Assembly (NCBI GenBank): GCA_025716815.1
Contig: JAIXMN010000013.1
Coordinates: forward strand, 248,001 to 312,000
Direction: 5' to 3'
Length of the DNA: 64,000 bases
Source: Dichotomocladium elegans
Taxonomy: Eukaryota > Mucoromycota > Mucoromycetes > Mucorales > Lichtheimiaceae
Made by a program: the position numbers and the translations under genes. The notes below the pieces were generated by a model. The model made no database searches. It saw nothing but the letters and a program-made list of their open reading frames with translations, and was not told the origin of the DNA. This document shows positions 24,340 to 36,461 of the stretch, piece by piece. Numbering within the stretch: the first letter of the stretch is position 1; the number at the start of each line of letters is the position of its first letter.

Positions 24340-26678
24340 TATACAGTAAATGCAGACAAATAGAGGAAGAGGAAGCGGTGGTGATGGTGTCTAATAGGAA
24401 TAGCCAACAAAGAAGAAAAATATACTGAAACCCAAGTGCCTAAATCAGAAGACAACCTTTTTCTTTGGTGGTAAGAACCAATGATTAGGGAAATGAGGGC
24501 TTGTAACGGAGGGTAAGAAAGTGCGAGGGAAGGGAAAAAAAGGCACAAATTGAGAGCATGCGAAAAAAGGCACTCAGCTGAGTTTACTACTGTTGTGAAC
24601 GCTGTTCGGTCTGAAACAAATGATTGACCCAACAACAGTGAACAAGGTATCGTCGCGTAGGGTTCAGATGTGGTGTGTGAAAGGAACGGGCTAAAAAAGT
24701 ATTCGTACTGATAACACCTAGGAGATCGCCATATGCTATGTACTACTCGGTCACAATCAGCTAGAGCCCTGCCCCATCATTGTAATAGTAATATTGCCCC
24801 ATTTAAACAAAAAACTATAAAAAAGTATGTTGGTCATAGATAGTAGGCTGCGAGCATAACAACAGGGTGTCATAGAAGCTACCGCTTTTTTCTTTTTAAA
24901 AAGCCAAAAAAAAAAAATTAAGCACTTTGATGAAATATATTTCATCAAGGATATCCGTTGCCATTTGAGCGGGAGTGCACAAAACATCTTCCTGCAACTT
25001 CTTGCCTCTATTCGCGTCACCTGGTATTAGGATCAAACACTATGATTAAGCATCTCTATAATCAGATGTGCATATCCGGATACCATAGCTTCTGGTCCTG
25101 AAGGGACATAGAGTAAATGCAGATATCCCATTTCCTCTCCCTCTCATAGTTTGATGATGTTGCTGCTGTTGCTGCTGGCCTGTGCGCTATCGGCAGTTGA
25201 ATCCTTCGGGCAGGAGGTTCCAGGTCAAGCTATTGTGCAAGTAGCACGCATCTCACAGTGTTTATTATGGCCGGTGCTCTTTATCATCTGGTGGGTTTCC
25301 TCCTTTTCCATCATGGCGGTACCTACAAAAGTACATTCCCAGTGCTTGAGAAGCCGTGTGTAACACGATGCATAATCTTTCAAATTGATACATACCCAAT
25401 CATCATCGTTAAAAGCGTCTAGAAACAAGAGAGTGCATGATTCGAGCGAGAACTCGACTGCTAAAGGATAGGTTGAATTTGCCATTTATTTTCTCTCATA
25501 TACGGGTAGTATCACTTTGAATAAACATATATTAGCCATAACATAGTCAAACTCTTACATTTTAATATACGATGCGATTGAAACGGGTTTAATTAAATAA
25601 TTGCCAAGTTTTCCGAATCGATTGTTCGTGGAAGGAGATGCGGATCAACGAAATACAAAGCGATTGCGTTCGACTCATTCCTCCGAATGAGAGTAAACGA
25701 CGCATGTTCCCAGCATTGCTTCTTTGATATCCCTTTTGACCTTCTCCGCGTCTTCTTTTGCTTATCCCACTGCTTCTGCAGTTGGTTGCCTTTTCCCGCG
25801 CTTCTTCCTTTGATTCCGCAGTTACTTCTGCAATAGCTTCCGCCGTTGCGAAGAGGCAGTACAAACATTTGCGTAGAAGATTAAACAGATATACTGGAAG
25901 AAAAGCATCTTTAGCACTCGAGCACAACCCCTTGTTAGGTCATGTGTATTTTATCCCTGAATGGTATCCGCTTATCATACATATATGCTGAAGAGTAATG
26001 AAAAGACATAATCTTTACTTATGGTCCAAAGTAGAGGAGGAAATTTTCGTAATCATTTGTTTGACTCCAGGTGATACTTTCCGTCTATACTGGAAAGGAT
26101 CAATCCTGATCGTACTGGCACGATCACAGTAGCGATGGTCTCCATGGAGATATAGAAAAGCAAATAAGAGGGGCTTCATACCGTTATTGATTGCGCTTTT
26201 GATGGATTAACTTCTTGATGACTAATGATAATGTCTGGGGCAATGCGACACTAGAGGGACCAAAACCCAGGATATAATATCCGGCTTCAGATTTATTCTT
26301 CGGAAATTGCTCATGTTGGCGGGGAATATCTGGTTCTAATGTGGGCACATCAGACCAGTGATCCTGTCCAGCCGTAGTTATGCCAAAAATAAAACAGACT
26401 TCCGCGGATGCTGGCCCAATTTACGGGATGTATGGGAGAGAAGGCACTGTGCGGGGTGAGCCGCACAACAGCACCATAAACTACTTTCTATTGCTTTAGC
26501 CACAATGGAATAAGTAAGCCATACTCTGTGCGCAATAATGTACCATCAAAACATGCTTTGCATATTTTAATAATGCGATGTATGACAAAGTAATAGGGGA
26601 AGACCTCTATTGTACAGAGGTATCGGTGGAGAAAGGAATACACACACGAACAACCGTTTTATCCTGTGATGCTTCTTA
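24340..26678. other. Long gene-poor spacer
   Basis: This holds the 5' flank of the Zn2Cys6 gene followed by 2 kb without a supported gene. One minus-strand frame at 25225-25485 (86 codons, begins MANSTYPLAVEFSLES) has reasonable amino-acid composition but no recognisable domain or partner exon. The final bases before 26679 include the TA target site of the transposon that follows. Confidence 0.4.
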
Positions 26679-27687
26679 CACTGTTTTCCCTAATACTGGT
26701 CGGGGTTTGCCCAGAAAACTTTACGCGTGATGGTATTCTTTACTTGTATACCCATCTTACCTTCTGGAACGAGCAGTCTAGTTATTCAAAATACGGTGGG
26801 GCCGTGTCGTTGACGAGGGTGGCTGCCTTAGCTCTATAAAGTATATCGCTGATGAGGAAATGCACGCTCTTAAGTCCATTTGCTCTCATACAGAATATCT
26901 ACATAGTCTATTTTGCATGGGTGACCCTGATCTTGTTGCTCCGCATGTATCAAGCGAAACGCATATATTCAGATGAATGAACCAGACTTTAAGCGAGGCT
27001 ACACAGCGTGCGCCAAAAAGTCAGATTTTTCAAACGGATGTTTGAGAAGGACTTGGGTGCATCAGCTGCTGCAAAACAGCTAGTAACCCACCTTCGTTCG
27101 GTGCAGCGATGGGAATTAGAGAACGGAAAGACGCCGACAGTATTTATAAGAAACATAGACGCAGAAGTCATTCACGTATTCTCAACGAAGAGCGTAAGAA
27201 TGCTATTTTAGATTGGATTGATGAGAATCCATCAATTGTCCGAGAACAACTGATACAGAGATTTAAGGCTCGGTTTCAGCCTGTACATAGAAATAACGAT
27301 GCAAGGTCCAAGATCATCCTGATTTGGTACCATTTTAACATGAAACCATCATGGTATGGCTCAAGGAAGGGACTTATGCAGTAGTTACAGTGGCATAAGA
27401 TAAATATAATCATGGGAGCAATGCGGCATTAGTCACTATTAAATATTGTATGAGACTCCCACAGACACCAGCCAAAATGAAATGATTATCACCATGTGCA
27501 CACCTGGATATGTTGGTGCAATCTGGGTGGTAAAGAAGTGTGATTAGTAGTTTCTGTTGACCAACAAAATCCATTTACTTACTGATGCTATGATTTCATA
27601 CAATTTTATGCGACATTTTCTCTTGGTACCTTGAACGACATTATTTTTATCTTGTACGTATACGAATTTTATTTTGTAACGTGTCAC
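26679..27687 (+). mobile_element. Decayed IS630/Tc1-type element, about 1 kb
   Basis: Left end CACTGTTTTCCC and right end GTAACGTGTCAC are each next to a TA. Inside, the bases encode VRFFKRMFEKDLGASAA-type helix-turn-helix sequence, then VFIRNIDAE-like and NEERKNAILDWIDENPSIV in a shifted frame, then stop-interrupted remains of the catalytic domain. Most of the DDE core is deleted after the RFQPV segment near 27285. Non-functional; related to the copies at 13.3 and 53.1 kb. Confidence 0.75.
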
Positions 27688-27826
27688 TAGTGCTTTATTC
27701 CAAAGAGGTGCGGTCAAAGTCACCAACTTCTTCGAGTCGTACAGGCAGCTAATTTTTTCCCATCCCCACTTTCTACATCTTTTCCGTCTTCCCTCTTCTA
27801 TCTCGCCAGTGAACCAAAAATCACGC

Positions 27827-28852
27827 ATGTTCGCAAAGGAGCGATTGTCTGCCATTGACGCTTCTGGCCGACAGATCAGTCTACTAAATAGTGACAGTTC
27901 GTCCATGGTTGACGATAGTGCTGCGTATAACAATCGACCATTACTGTCGCCCATTGACGTCGAAGACGGTTATTGCTCATCGACGCAATTATCCCCCGCA
28001 ATGGGCAGCTGGAATCTTCAACCCGAAGAAAGCGTCAGCAGTGGTAGCAGCGGTAATAATATTTCATTGCATAATGGTAGCGGTAAGCGTAAATATCATT
28101 GCACGGAGTCTGGATGCAATAAGAGCTTTACGACAAGGTTTGCATAAAGTTCTCTTTATATGTCTCGCCACTCTTTCACTTACTGTCTCATTTAAAGTGG
28201 GCACCTTGCAAGGCATAATCGGATTCACACAGGCGAAAAAAACTTCCCCTGTCTGTTTCCTGGTTGCCAATCCAGGTTCTCTCGACAGGACAACATGATG
28301 CAACATTACAGAACACATATGTCACCAAAGTCTCGTAAATCAAATAAGCGGGCTGCACCGCCTGAGGACACTCGGCCAAAGCCTCGGCTTCACGCTCATC
28401 ATCGGATTTCATCAGATCCCTTTGGCGTTGAGCGTCCGCTTACTATCGATCAGCATTTATCCAATTATCACCGCTCGCTTGTTTCTACAGAACGCTTCTC
28501 GTGCGTCCGGTACGACGGAAGCAATGGCTCTGTAATCAAGACGTCTTCGGCTGAATCGACGGCGACGTCCCCGCCATCGGTTATATCCCAACAGACAGAT
28601 GACAATACAACCGTCCATTCCATGTTTTACCAACACAGGCCTCTTACCTTCCTCTCAAGCACCCCCAAGCACGCTACTACAACATTGCTAGGTCCATCTC
28701 CAAATGAGACACGGTTCCCAATCCCTAGTAACAAAACCCGCCAGCAGCGACAGCCTCATGACGAGGATATCGACCTTGACGATGATAGTAAAGATGGTGA
28801 TCGTTCTGAAAGGCTCTTAAAGCTGGCGCATGTGGTAAGCACATTTGGATAG
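27827..28852 (+). CDS. C2H2 zinc-finger repressor, NRG1-like, two exons
   Basis: Exons 27827-28137 and 28198-28852 (60-bp intron) give 321 residues. The intron interrupts the first finger; splicing at AAAG/TGGGCAC restores SGHLARHNRIHTGEKN. Finger 1 is Cys92, Cys97, His110, His114 and finger 2 is Cys122, Cys127, His140, His144 (CX4CX12HX3H in both), with the RFSRQDNMMQHYRTH pattern typical of Nrg1/Nrg2-type repressors, which act in glucose repression, stress and morphogenesis in yeasts. The flanks are disordered and Ser-rich, with an acidic DEDIDLDDD patch near the end and a conserved-looking C-terminus LAHVVSTFG. A donor-like GTAAGC just before the stop leaves a small chance of a further exon. 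Confidence 0.85.
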
Positions 28853-29414
28853 AATTGCATGCCGCAAAACGGATCGCTTGCACGAAAATAACAGACACAA
28901 AAACGAAAAACAAAACAAATCGAAAAATATCACCTTGTCCTGTATATTTCTCTCTTCTGATATTTTTATCTTTCCTCCTAACTTCCCCCATCTTTCCCGT
29001 CTTTCTTTCTCTATTTTCCCTTTGAAGTATATTAGATATCTTGATATTCTTGAACCATTATGGGAGTATAGCACTTTCTCTTGCATTTGGTCAATGCACC
29101 CTCTCTTTCTATACCTAATTTGGCGCTGTCTAATAGCTTTATTAAGAGTAATCGTCGTAGTCAAATTTTTAGCCAACAGCCGATAACGCTTTTGTTTGCT
29201 GATGGAAGACACTCAACGCGGCACAGACTGAAATCGGAGAGGGAGATGAAATAGGTACAACCTAGACATGGAATAGAGAAAGCACGTAATCCCTTATTGG
29301 CTTCCATTTGATTTTGGATAACCGTGTAGCACATGCTGTAAAATCACCGCTTGGTGCACGTCTCCTCAATAAAATATTTCCCTTGGTATGCTAGACCCAG
29401 GGGCAGGTTCATTA
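28853..29414. other. Spacer after the zinc-finger gene
   Basis: AT-rich with pyrimidine tracts. The minus-strand frame 28817-29212 (131 codons) is lysine/isoleucine-rich, low in complexity and has no recognisable domain, so it is not called. Confidence 0.4.
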
Positions 29415-29886
29415 TACACCTCTTCTCACATTATTTTCTAAATAGTTTTCGTATACAAAAATAAAATAATGTCGTTCGAAATACAAAAGGAATGTCGAAT
29501 ACGTCATTGTCGTATCAACAGAAAAACATTAAACCATCTCCTTTATACTCTGACTTACCAATTCAGCTCACACCAGGCATACGCGGATGTGCACATGGCG
29601 GCAGGACCAAGAACAGGCAACTCTAGAATCATATGGCTCTTTGGTAAAAACAAAAGCAAACAAACAAAGGAAAAGCCCTTCCCAAAGGCAGCCAAATCGC
29701 TGCCACAGCGAATGGTCCAAAATCCTTTCTGAACTCTCTTCCATGGTTTATCAAGTGCGGGTGCGTTGGGCAATTTATAATGGACACAAGATCTCAGATT
29801 CGAATAAAAAGCACGTTGATATCAGGATTCGTCATCTTTCTCGGTGTTTTGTCCCCATGCGTCAAGATTTCTGAGCAAAACCCATT
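29415..29886 (-). mobile_element. Non-autonomous IS630-type element, inverted copy
   Basis: The reverse complement of this block matches the element at 31.1-31.7 kb over most of its length: shared stretches include TTTTGCTCAGAAATCT, GGGGACAAAACACCGAG, GAACTCTCTTCCATGG (in this strand) and GAACGACATTATTTTA-like terminal sequence. Its outer 5' end is truncated at about 29886 compared with the other copy. There is no intact transposase frame. Confidence 0.7.
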
Positions 29887-31133
29887 TTTGGATAACAATG
29901 TATACTGTATCTTTTCATTTTAAACATTGGATATACATGCGTCCGAGGCGAATGGTGAGAACATAAAATTCGATATCTATAACAGCGAAACTGTGGCGCT
30001 GCCTAATCCTTTTTCGAAGACATGGGATATATGCCATATGCAATGGCAAGTAAAATTTTACTACGGGTTGTTCAACATTGATGCATGGATATTTGCCCTT
30101 TTGTCTTTAGGAAAATGTGAATGGAGAAACCAGGATTAGATTCTATCGACAATCATGGTGTTTGGAGCTTGCTTATTTAGATATGTAAATACTGTAGCAT
30201 AGTTTCTTTTGAGCCCACTGCAACCATCGCATCAAGCGGCACGAGCCAGTTTGATTACCTTATTTTATGCCGCATTTGCAATATCTGTAAACCGCAAATA
30301 ACCAGAGCAATAGCGTGCTTTAGTTGTACCAGACCATGCAGACCATACGTATATACGTCGCAAAGCGTAAATATTCCCCGGAATACAGCTAGAATACGTA
30401 TTCAGTGAATCGTAGCAGAGTGGCTGTTATCGGGTTTGCAGTATAACTGGTCAGTTGGGTTTTTCTTCAACTAGAATATTCTGGAGGATATATCATTCTT
30501 TGTTACGTTCAGTGCTATATTCTGCTGTCGCCGATACTATAACATAGGCAACTGTATTTTCTTATATGGCATTGCCGGATGCACCTGACAAATTCTGATG
30601 ATTCCATTCATTATCGGTGATAACGGCAGTGGGCTCTGCTGACTCTGATGCTCAATCAGTCGCTTTTTCTCCAGGGTCTCGATCATTGATTCGTGCAACT
30701 CATTGAAGTTTACATCTGGGTTTGAAGACCTCTAACAATATGTCTTGCCAAGAATGAGAGTATTACTGCACCAGAGACAAGAGCCAACATCTGACATACT
30801 ACCATTCCTAGGTGTGCTGCAGCATTTGCATCGATTACCGGTTCTCCATTAAGATGCACTAGCAATATATGTACCAGTTTGATCCTCCCATACGGACTGT
30901 CGATCGACATGATGGCATTGTAGGGGATATCTGGAAAGATACTTTTTATGGATTGCGAGAAGCAGAATGAGAGATCGCCTACGTATTTGCTCAGAGTAAA
31001 CGTAAATAGCTGTGTATACAAGACGATCATGAGTGTACAGTAACTACATTTTATCTCGTAAGGTGGGCGAGCTTTTGTTCTTTTTGTCGCTATCATATGT
31101 GTCACCTATGGAAACATTGCCTGCGGTATAATA
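29887..31133. other. Segment between two inverted transposon copies
   Basis: About 1.25 kb bracketed by opposed copies of one element. The largest frame is on the minus strand at 30710-31105 (131 codons), with a hydrophobic segment (LALVSGAVILSFLA) near its C-terminus and no recognisable family. It may be a passenger or a chance frame; confidence that it is a gene is low. Confidence 0.35.
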
Positions 31134-31714
31134 CACCATTTTCCAAAATTGAAGTCGTGTCCTAGCAGTTCTGTACTCGCAAGATCCCAAAACTCGAAGT
31201 CGAGTTTTGCTCAGAAATCTTTACGCATGGGGACAAAACACCGAGGAAGATGATGAATCTTGATATTGATTTGCTTTTTACTCGGGTCTGACACCTTGTG
31301 CCCTTTGTAAGCTGTCCAACCGCACTCGTAATTGATGAACCATGGAAGGGAATTCAGAAAGTATATTGGACCATTCGCTGTGGCAGCGATTTGGCTGCCT
31401 TTGGGCAGGGCTTTTCCTTTGTTTGGTTGCTTTTGTTTTTACCAAGAGCCATATGCTTCTGGAGTTGCCTGTCCTTGCTCCTGCCGCTGCTCAATGATGC
31501 ACCATCCATCCTCCGCCATGGGAATTGCTACATGCACATCTGGAAATGCTTGGTGTAATCTGGGTTGGTAAATCAGAGTATTAAGGAGATGGCTTAATGA
31601 TTTTCTGTTCATTAATGAAATCTACGTATTTATCTGTTGATACGACAACTTCGTTTGTATTTTGAACGTCATTATTTTTATCTTGTACACGAAATTTATT
31701 TTGGAAAAATAAAA
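31134..31714 (+). mobile_element. Non-autonomous IS630-type element (581 bp)
   Basis: The left end CACCATTTTCCAAAATTGAA resembles the left end of the Fanzor-bearing element at 53,080, and both ends abut TA (31132-31133 and 31715-31716). The subterminal block GTTTTGCTCAGAAATCTTTA also matches that element. The right end contains ACGAAATTTATTTTGGAAAA. The interior differs from transposase sequence, so it is a deletion or capture derivative mobilised in trans. Confidence 0.75.
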
Positions 31715-31731
31715 TATAATGATTAAGTACG

Positions 31732-32654
31732 TCATGATATACCGGCCCTTAACAACTCGATCATCTTATTGCGGTGGTCGTCTGGATTAAGGTCGTACGC
31801 GGTTTCAAAATAAGCAAGAGCTTTTTTCGCCAGAACCATAAGCTGTTCATTCTTCTTGCCAAATGATGCAGCCTTGGCCTCGTTGAGATGTCGCTTCGAC
31901 CTTTTCTCTTCATTACGTCTACGCCGCTCTGCAGGACGCGGAATAAATTTTCCTCTGTACTGGTCAAGTATCCGCTCATGGTGTTCCCAGAGATCCGCTA
32001 TCACGGGATGTTGTGTCTCATTGCTGCACACAGACAATTTAAGACTAAAGTTACCAGTTAATGCATCAGAAATAACTCTGCTTTGCATGAAAGGTCTCTG
32101 GTAAAGACGTAGATATATAGAACCATTGAAATTTTGAGAGGGCGCAGGCGCTTTTGTCGATGAAGTTTGGACGTGGTGGACATGGGGAACGACGATAGTG
32201 TTTCGATAAGTAATAGGGAAGACGAGGCGAAGAATGGTACGGCAAAGTAACCACAGCAATACTGTCAGATGCGCCATTGCGAGGACGAATTAGTATTATG
32301 CACTATCTTGAAAACGAAAGCAGCCGTTGTGGAAGTAACTATTGCTATCCTACCAGCATGGAAAGTAACCCAGATTATTGGTTTCAAGCACACACTTGCA
32401 GTGCAATTGAAAGCCTCTTGTGAGAGGGATTGTGAAGATCTGTTGTTTTGACCACCGGGGTAGGTGTCATGTTGTTGGAGGGTCCAGGATGGTTGCTGAG
32501 AGAAGAAAATCTTTCCCATGGAGTCGTTTCTTCGAAGAGGTGGTAAATGGCACGACCGGTTACGCAACAGAGGCGCTGGCCCTTCGGCACGGGATAATAG
32601 CCATGATGAAGTGGTGTCTGGTATGTCGAGATCAAGATTCTCAGGAGCCTTCAT
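31732..32654 (-). CDS. Hypothetical membrane-anchored protein, two exons
   Basis: Proposed minus-strand exons 32654-32396 and 32261-31732 (134-bp intron, phase 1) give 262 residues and join two open frames that overlap in different phases. Exon 1 is polar (MKAPENLDLDIPDTTSSW...). At the join a hydrophobic segment ILLWLLCRTILRLVF begins, likely a membrane anchor. The C-terminal half is basic and helical: RGKFIPRPAERRRRNEEKRS followed by VLAKKALAYFETAYDLNPDD, the latter resembling a single TPR-like helix pair. No family recognised. The gene ends 17 bp from the transposon at 31,714. The splice is hand-derived, so the two halves could also be separate. Confidence 0.5.
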
Positions 32655-33919
32655 TTCTGACAATTAATGAAAATAAAGACATGTGCAAATCTGTCTGGAG
32701 GATGAACAAAAAGAATTAAGGTGAATATAAATATGGAGCTTCCGTCTTTACATGGTCAAAAATAAAAGAGGTCCATTCATTTTCATGGATGTTGGACACT
32801 GCGGCATGACACACTGCCGATCTTTATTATCCTGTTTTTATGCACTTTCATATAGATTACGTCTGGTTTCATCGCTTCTCAAGACGCTCAATCATCATCC
32901 ATTCATTCAGCAATTATGTTGCTGAACAGCAGTGCGTAACTTCAATGCAGTACCTGTTGCTGTAGGGGAAAAATGTTTAAAATCTGAAAAATCTGTAGAG
33001 CATGTGTTCAGCATTTTATGTGAATAGCAAGAGCAAAAAAAAAAAAAACTATTTGGCTTTGACTTCATATTCATTGGATATAAATTGCATCTTCACGGGC
33101 AAACAAACTCGTAAAGAGTAAATAAAGGACGCAGTGGTCTTAATTTAAACTATGGGCGAAAGATAGCACAAGCGAGCAAAGTAGGTCTTGTCGGTTCTCC
33201 TGAAGCCCGCAGCAATAGCTCTTGGCCCACGCACTGCGTAAGCCCTCGCATATAGTGCGGACGGACAATCTTCATGCCATTATGTATTTGGATGATCTGC
33301 AATGCATCATTTTTTGGGGAAGGTAATATGACGATCAATCTGAGGACGCAGTAGCTTCAGAAAAAGTTGAAGACAAATGAAGTATGAGGAAGGAAAGAGG
33401 TCACATTAAATGAATGACTTCGACCGGTGCTCTTCGATCAGTTCTCATTCTTTATTCCTTATCAGTCCAAGTAGGTGCCACAACTTCTGCTGAACTATTT
33501 AATGTCAATATTGTCATGCAATTTTTAACCTTTTTCTTCTGAAAAAATGTCCCCCCCTTTTTTTTCACAAGATAAAATAAAATTGCATAAAATCGTCCCG
33601 AAAGGTAGATAAAAACGAAATTCTTGAGTTAATGGCTGCCATGACCGAACGGCCAACCAGTGAGAGAGTTCCTGTTTCGTCGCGCTTACTTTTTGTATAC
33701 CAATGAAGCGTCGTTTTGGTCACTCTAAATACCATAATCTTTGAAGTAACTGCTCTAGGACAATGGGTGATTTCTCAGCAATGCGTTCTAATAACATTAT
33801 CATGCTCGCATCGTGAAAATGCGAACAGCCCCTGGTTGCTCTTTCTTAGAAATGCTGCCGGGGGTCATTTTTATACTGTGATACCTATCGCTATGCTAAA
33901 TGAACATGCATCCCTAGCG
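32655..33919. other. AT-rich spacer without supported genes
   Basis: Contains poly-A (33037-33049) and poly-T/C (33553-33566) tracts. The short frames at 33150-33338 (minus) and 33716-33928 (plus) carry no recognisable domain. The right part merges into a decayed transposon copy. Confidence 0.4.
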
Positions 33920-34175
33920 GTTTTGTAGTAGCAGATGCACTCAAAGTCTTCTCAAAACATCAGTTTCAAAAAGATAGCATTGTCTTTGTTAGTGTACACT
34001 GCCTAGTCGGTTTGAGATCTACTTCTCTCATGTTTATCCTTTCAACTGGAGTTACGTGTGTCAGTAATCCTGTGGACCCTCTTCCGAGATATACTATGCA
34101 AGTATTCGATGTGAGAGTGAATACTTGAAGAGAATATACTCCATCAACAACCTAATTCACAGGTTCCCTTATTTG
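33920..34175 (-). mobile_element. Highly decayed IS630-type 5' fragment
   Basis: Read on the minus strand, this preserves the order of the element's 5' part: an ATG-proximal block, an AGTATATCTCGG-like stretch equivalent to the AGAATATCTGCG of other copies, the spacer with repeated TGACACACG-like sequence, and the helix-turn-helix region ending near TGCATCTGCTACTA. No open frame survives. Boundaries are approximate. Confidence 0.45.
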
Positions 34176-34563
34176 TGAATAAATGCGCTGTTCAATTCAG
34201 ATTACTGAGCGCAATAGATTTTTCCGTGGACATGGCTGCTGAATTGGGGCGAGGGCCAACGGTGCATACCAGAGATGACGTTTATCACAAAACCATGCTG
34301 GATATTGTACGGCCCTGCACCAGGACTCGGATTACGACTTCTAAACACGCATCCTCTATAATGTTAGTGCAGCTGGAGTATTCACGTTTTATATACAGCA
34401 CAACAATGAGGTGCTCGGTAGAAAAAGAATTGATTTTGACGCTTGGTAAATATGGAAAAATCAATAAATTATCCAAACTGTGGTCTCCGGTTTGGTTGGA
34501 TCGATTGATCCTGATTACCGCCATATACACTATATTCTCAAACATTATTGCTAAATTGCCAAT

Positions 34564-34941
34564 ATGAGCTCTAGAGATATCATAGACGCTGAAGATGGTG
34601 AAGTAATTAAGGGCACTCGAGGCACGGAGCGTACTCGCGACGTTATGATTGTTGATGATGAGGAATCAGGGTTCAGTCGCAAATGGAGGCCGATGTCTCG
34701 TTCCGCGCTTCGTAGACACAAGCTGAAGCTTAAGGCAAGAGAAGCTGCTACCGGTACCTCCTTCTCCTTGACTGCCGCTGCGGTTCACACCAAGGCTTTG
34801 CCAGCCGTTACTTTTATGTCCGTCGATCCACATAGCGACGACCCTCAGCCACTCGCCGACATGGACGATTTCGAGTCTGAGGAAGACTTTGTAGCTCAGC
34901 CCAACCGCCTACCTGGAGGTCAACGCACCAAGGCCGCCTGA
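34564..34941 (+). CDS. Hypothetical charged protein (125 residues)
   Basis: An intronless frame beginning MSSRDIIDAEDGEVIKG, with an acidic patch DDEESG, a basic middle part (RPMSRSALRRHKLKLKARE) and a second acidic patch DDFESEEDF. It is more GC-rich and codon-regular than its surroundings. It sits right beside KDZ-type transposase relics and could be the N-terminal part or companion ORF of that element, or a small host gene. No domain recognised. Confidence 0.4.
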   Translation: MSSRDIIDAEDGEVIKGTRGTERTRDVMIVDDEESGFSRKWRPMSRSALRRHKLKLKAREAATGTSFSLTAAAVHTKALPAVTFMSVDPHSDDPQPLADMDDFESEEDFVAQPNRLPGGQRTKAA

Positions 34942-34949
34942 GAAGCGAG

Positions 34950-35586
34950 GTTGCCCGGGCTTGTTCGTACATACTTTAGAGTGAAGGCTGCGGACTTCGC
35001 CCCGACCAGACAATGCAGCAAGCACGTGGGACAAGTGACATATTGGGGAGGAATATGGCCATCATCGCCGTCGACATGCTTAAATCATCTCAGGGAATAA
35101 TTCCCATGCAGAGCGATGGGCATTGTCGACGTTCGGTGTGGCTATTCTAAACAATTACGGAACTTAATGTATTTACAGCTGTAGGAAACACCTCGGACTG
35201 GCACGTCGGACAGATATCACCGCCGATCAGCACCGTGCTTTCAGAGGAGGTGCTTGTCCATCAGCATGAGCATCCTAGCATACACACGTATCGTCCTGTT
35301 TAACACCTCCTTGACGGTCACATGAATATGTTTGAAGACTACTAGTACCAGCATTTTCAATTGAAATATTTGTATCTTTGATTACCAAAGCGGGTTCATG
35401 CGGTCCCGTCAGACAGGCCGTTGGCGCATGGAAGAAATTCCGGAACCGAAGAAGGCCATCCATGGCGCCAACGGGGATAGCAATGGACGGCTTCTCCGTC
35501 GACCTAGGGAATAAGCTTGCTACATCAGTGTGACAGGTTAGTTGCACGTTGCATTCATTGCAATAATGCACGCGAATTACTTTCAC
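34950..35586 (-). pseudogene. KDZ-type transposase N-terminal relic
   Basis: On the minus strand the frame from 35586 contains IRVHYCNECN followed by VASLFPRSTEKPSIAIPVG, LLRFRNFFH and ALVIKDTNIS, the layout of the cysteine-rich (CxC) region in front of the KDZ (Kyakuja-Dileera-Zisupton) transposase domain. Further along, GGDICPTC and VTCPTC look like the following CPxC motif. Frames are broken and the rest of the domain is missing on this strand. The assignment is by motif resemblance and is only moderately sure. Confidence 0.45.
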
Positions 35587-36029
35587 ATCTTAAATACCAT
35601 AACCATTAGTTACCTTACATAGTTCATGGTGCTGCCAAATGGAATATCAGTAACCACCCAGGGAGATATAAGTAATATCCTTGACTGAGCGGTGCTGGCG
35701 TGCAAAATGTTGACCGGCTAGGTGTAGGTATGGATGGGGATGCGCCGGCGGTATATTATCATACTGAGATTGCAAAGAGCGGTTGGAGCCAGAGTGTCAG
35801 CTGCTCCACCAATTTTCGCTCACTCGGTTGAAGCAAGTCAACAGCAGCTGGGCTCTCCGAGACAGACGTTTTCGGTGCGGCGTGCGCCTGCCTCTGCTTC
35901 CCGCTGGCATTTGCAGACATGATCACTTCTGGTGAACAGCAAGTGACACATGGATGCTCGGGAATGGGGAGGAAACATATTGTCAAACACCCCATAAAAT
36001 TCTGTATCAGAAGATGTACCTATCCGCTG

Positions 36030-36461
36030 TCACTGGTGAGGCAATTCAGGGAGAAGTTGGGTAGCGACGTTGATATCATATCCGATGTCACATGCAAGCG
36101 CAAACCACCGCTTCATGCAAGAAATCTTTATGCTATTATGATAACATCGGAAACTAAAACTAACAATTGAAATATGTATAGTATTATTTCCCTGACCTGA
36201 CGGATGCGAGGGGCCCTCCTGCGGTCATTGTGGTCTACGCCTATAGATATGATGCGAAGTGCCAAATGGAGTTCCACCCTTCTTCCGCGGTTCGGTATTA
36301 TCGATGGCGAGTGGGTGGAACGCCTCTGGGCATACCTCGGCAATTTTGCCAGTATGACGACGTACATGACCAGTGGTACCCGCCCTTTGACTTTGACCAT
36401 TGCTCTTGACAACTGGAAAATGGAGAAAGCGTATAATCTGGGTATGTCTAAGATGCTTTAG
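36030..36461 (+). pseudogene. KDZ-type transposase C-terminal relic
   Basis: The plus strand encodes SDVTCKRKPPLHARN, then in another frame YDAKCQMEFHPSS, then GIIDGEWVERLWAYLGNFAS and TYMTSGTRPLTLTIALDNW. The DGExxERLWAxL core and the following Thr/Met-rich segment are the most conserved part of KDZ transposases. At least two frameshifts separate the pieces, so it is non-functional. Its orientation is opposite to the N-terminal relic at 34.95-35.59 kb, which implies a rearrangement or two separate insertions. Confidence 0.65.

Noticed and set aside
25225..25485. 86-codon minus-strand frame with protein-like composition
   Set aside because: No matching exon or domain found; mentioned only in the spacer note.
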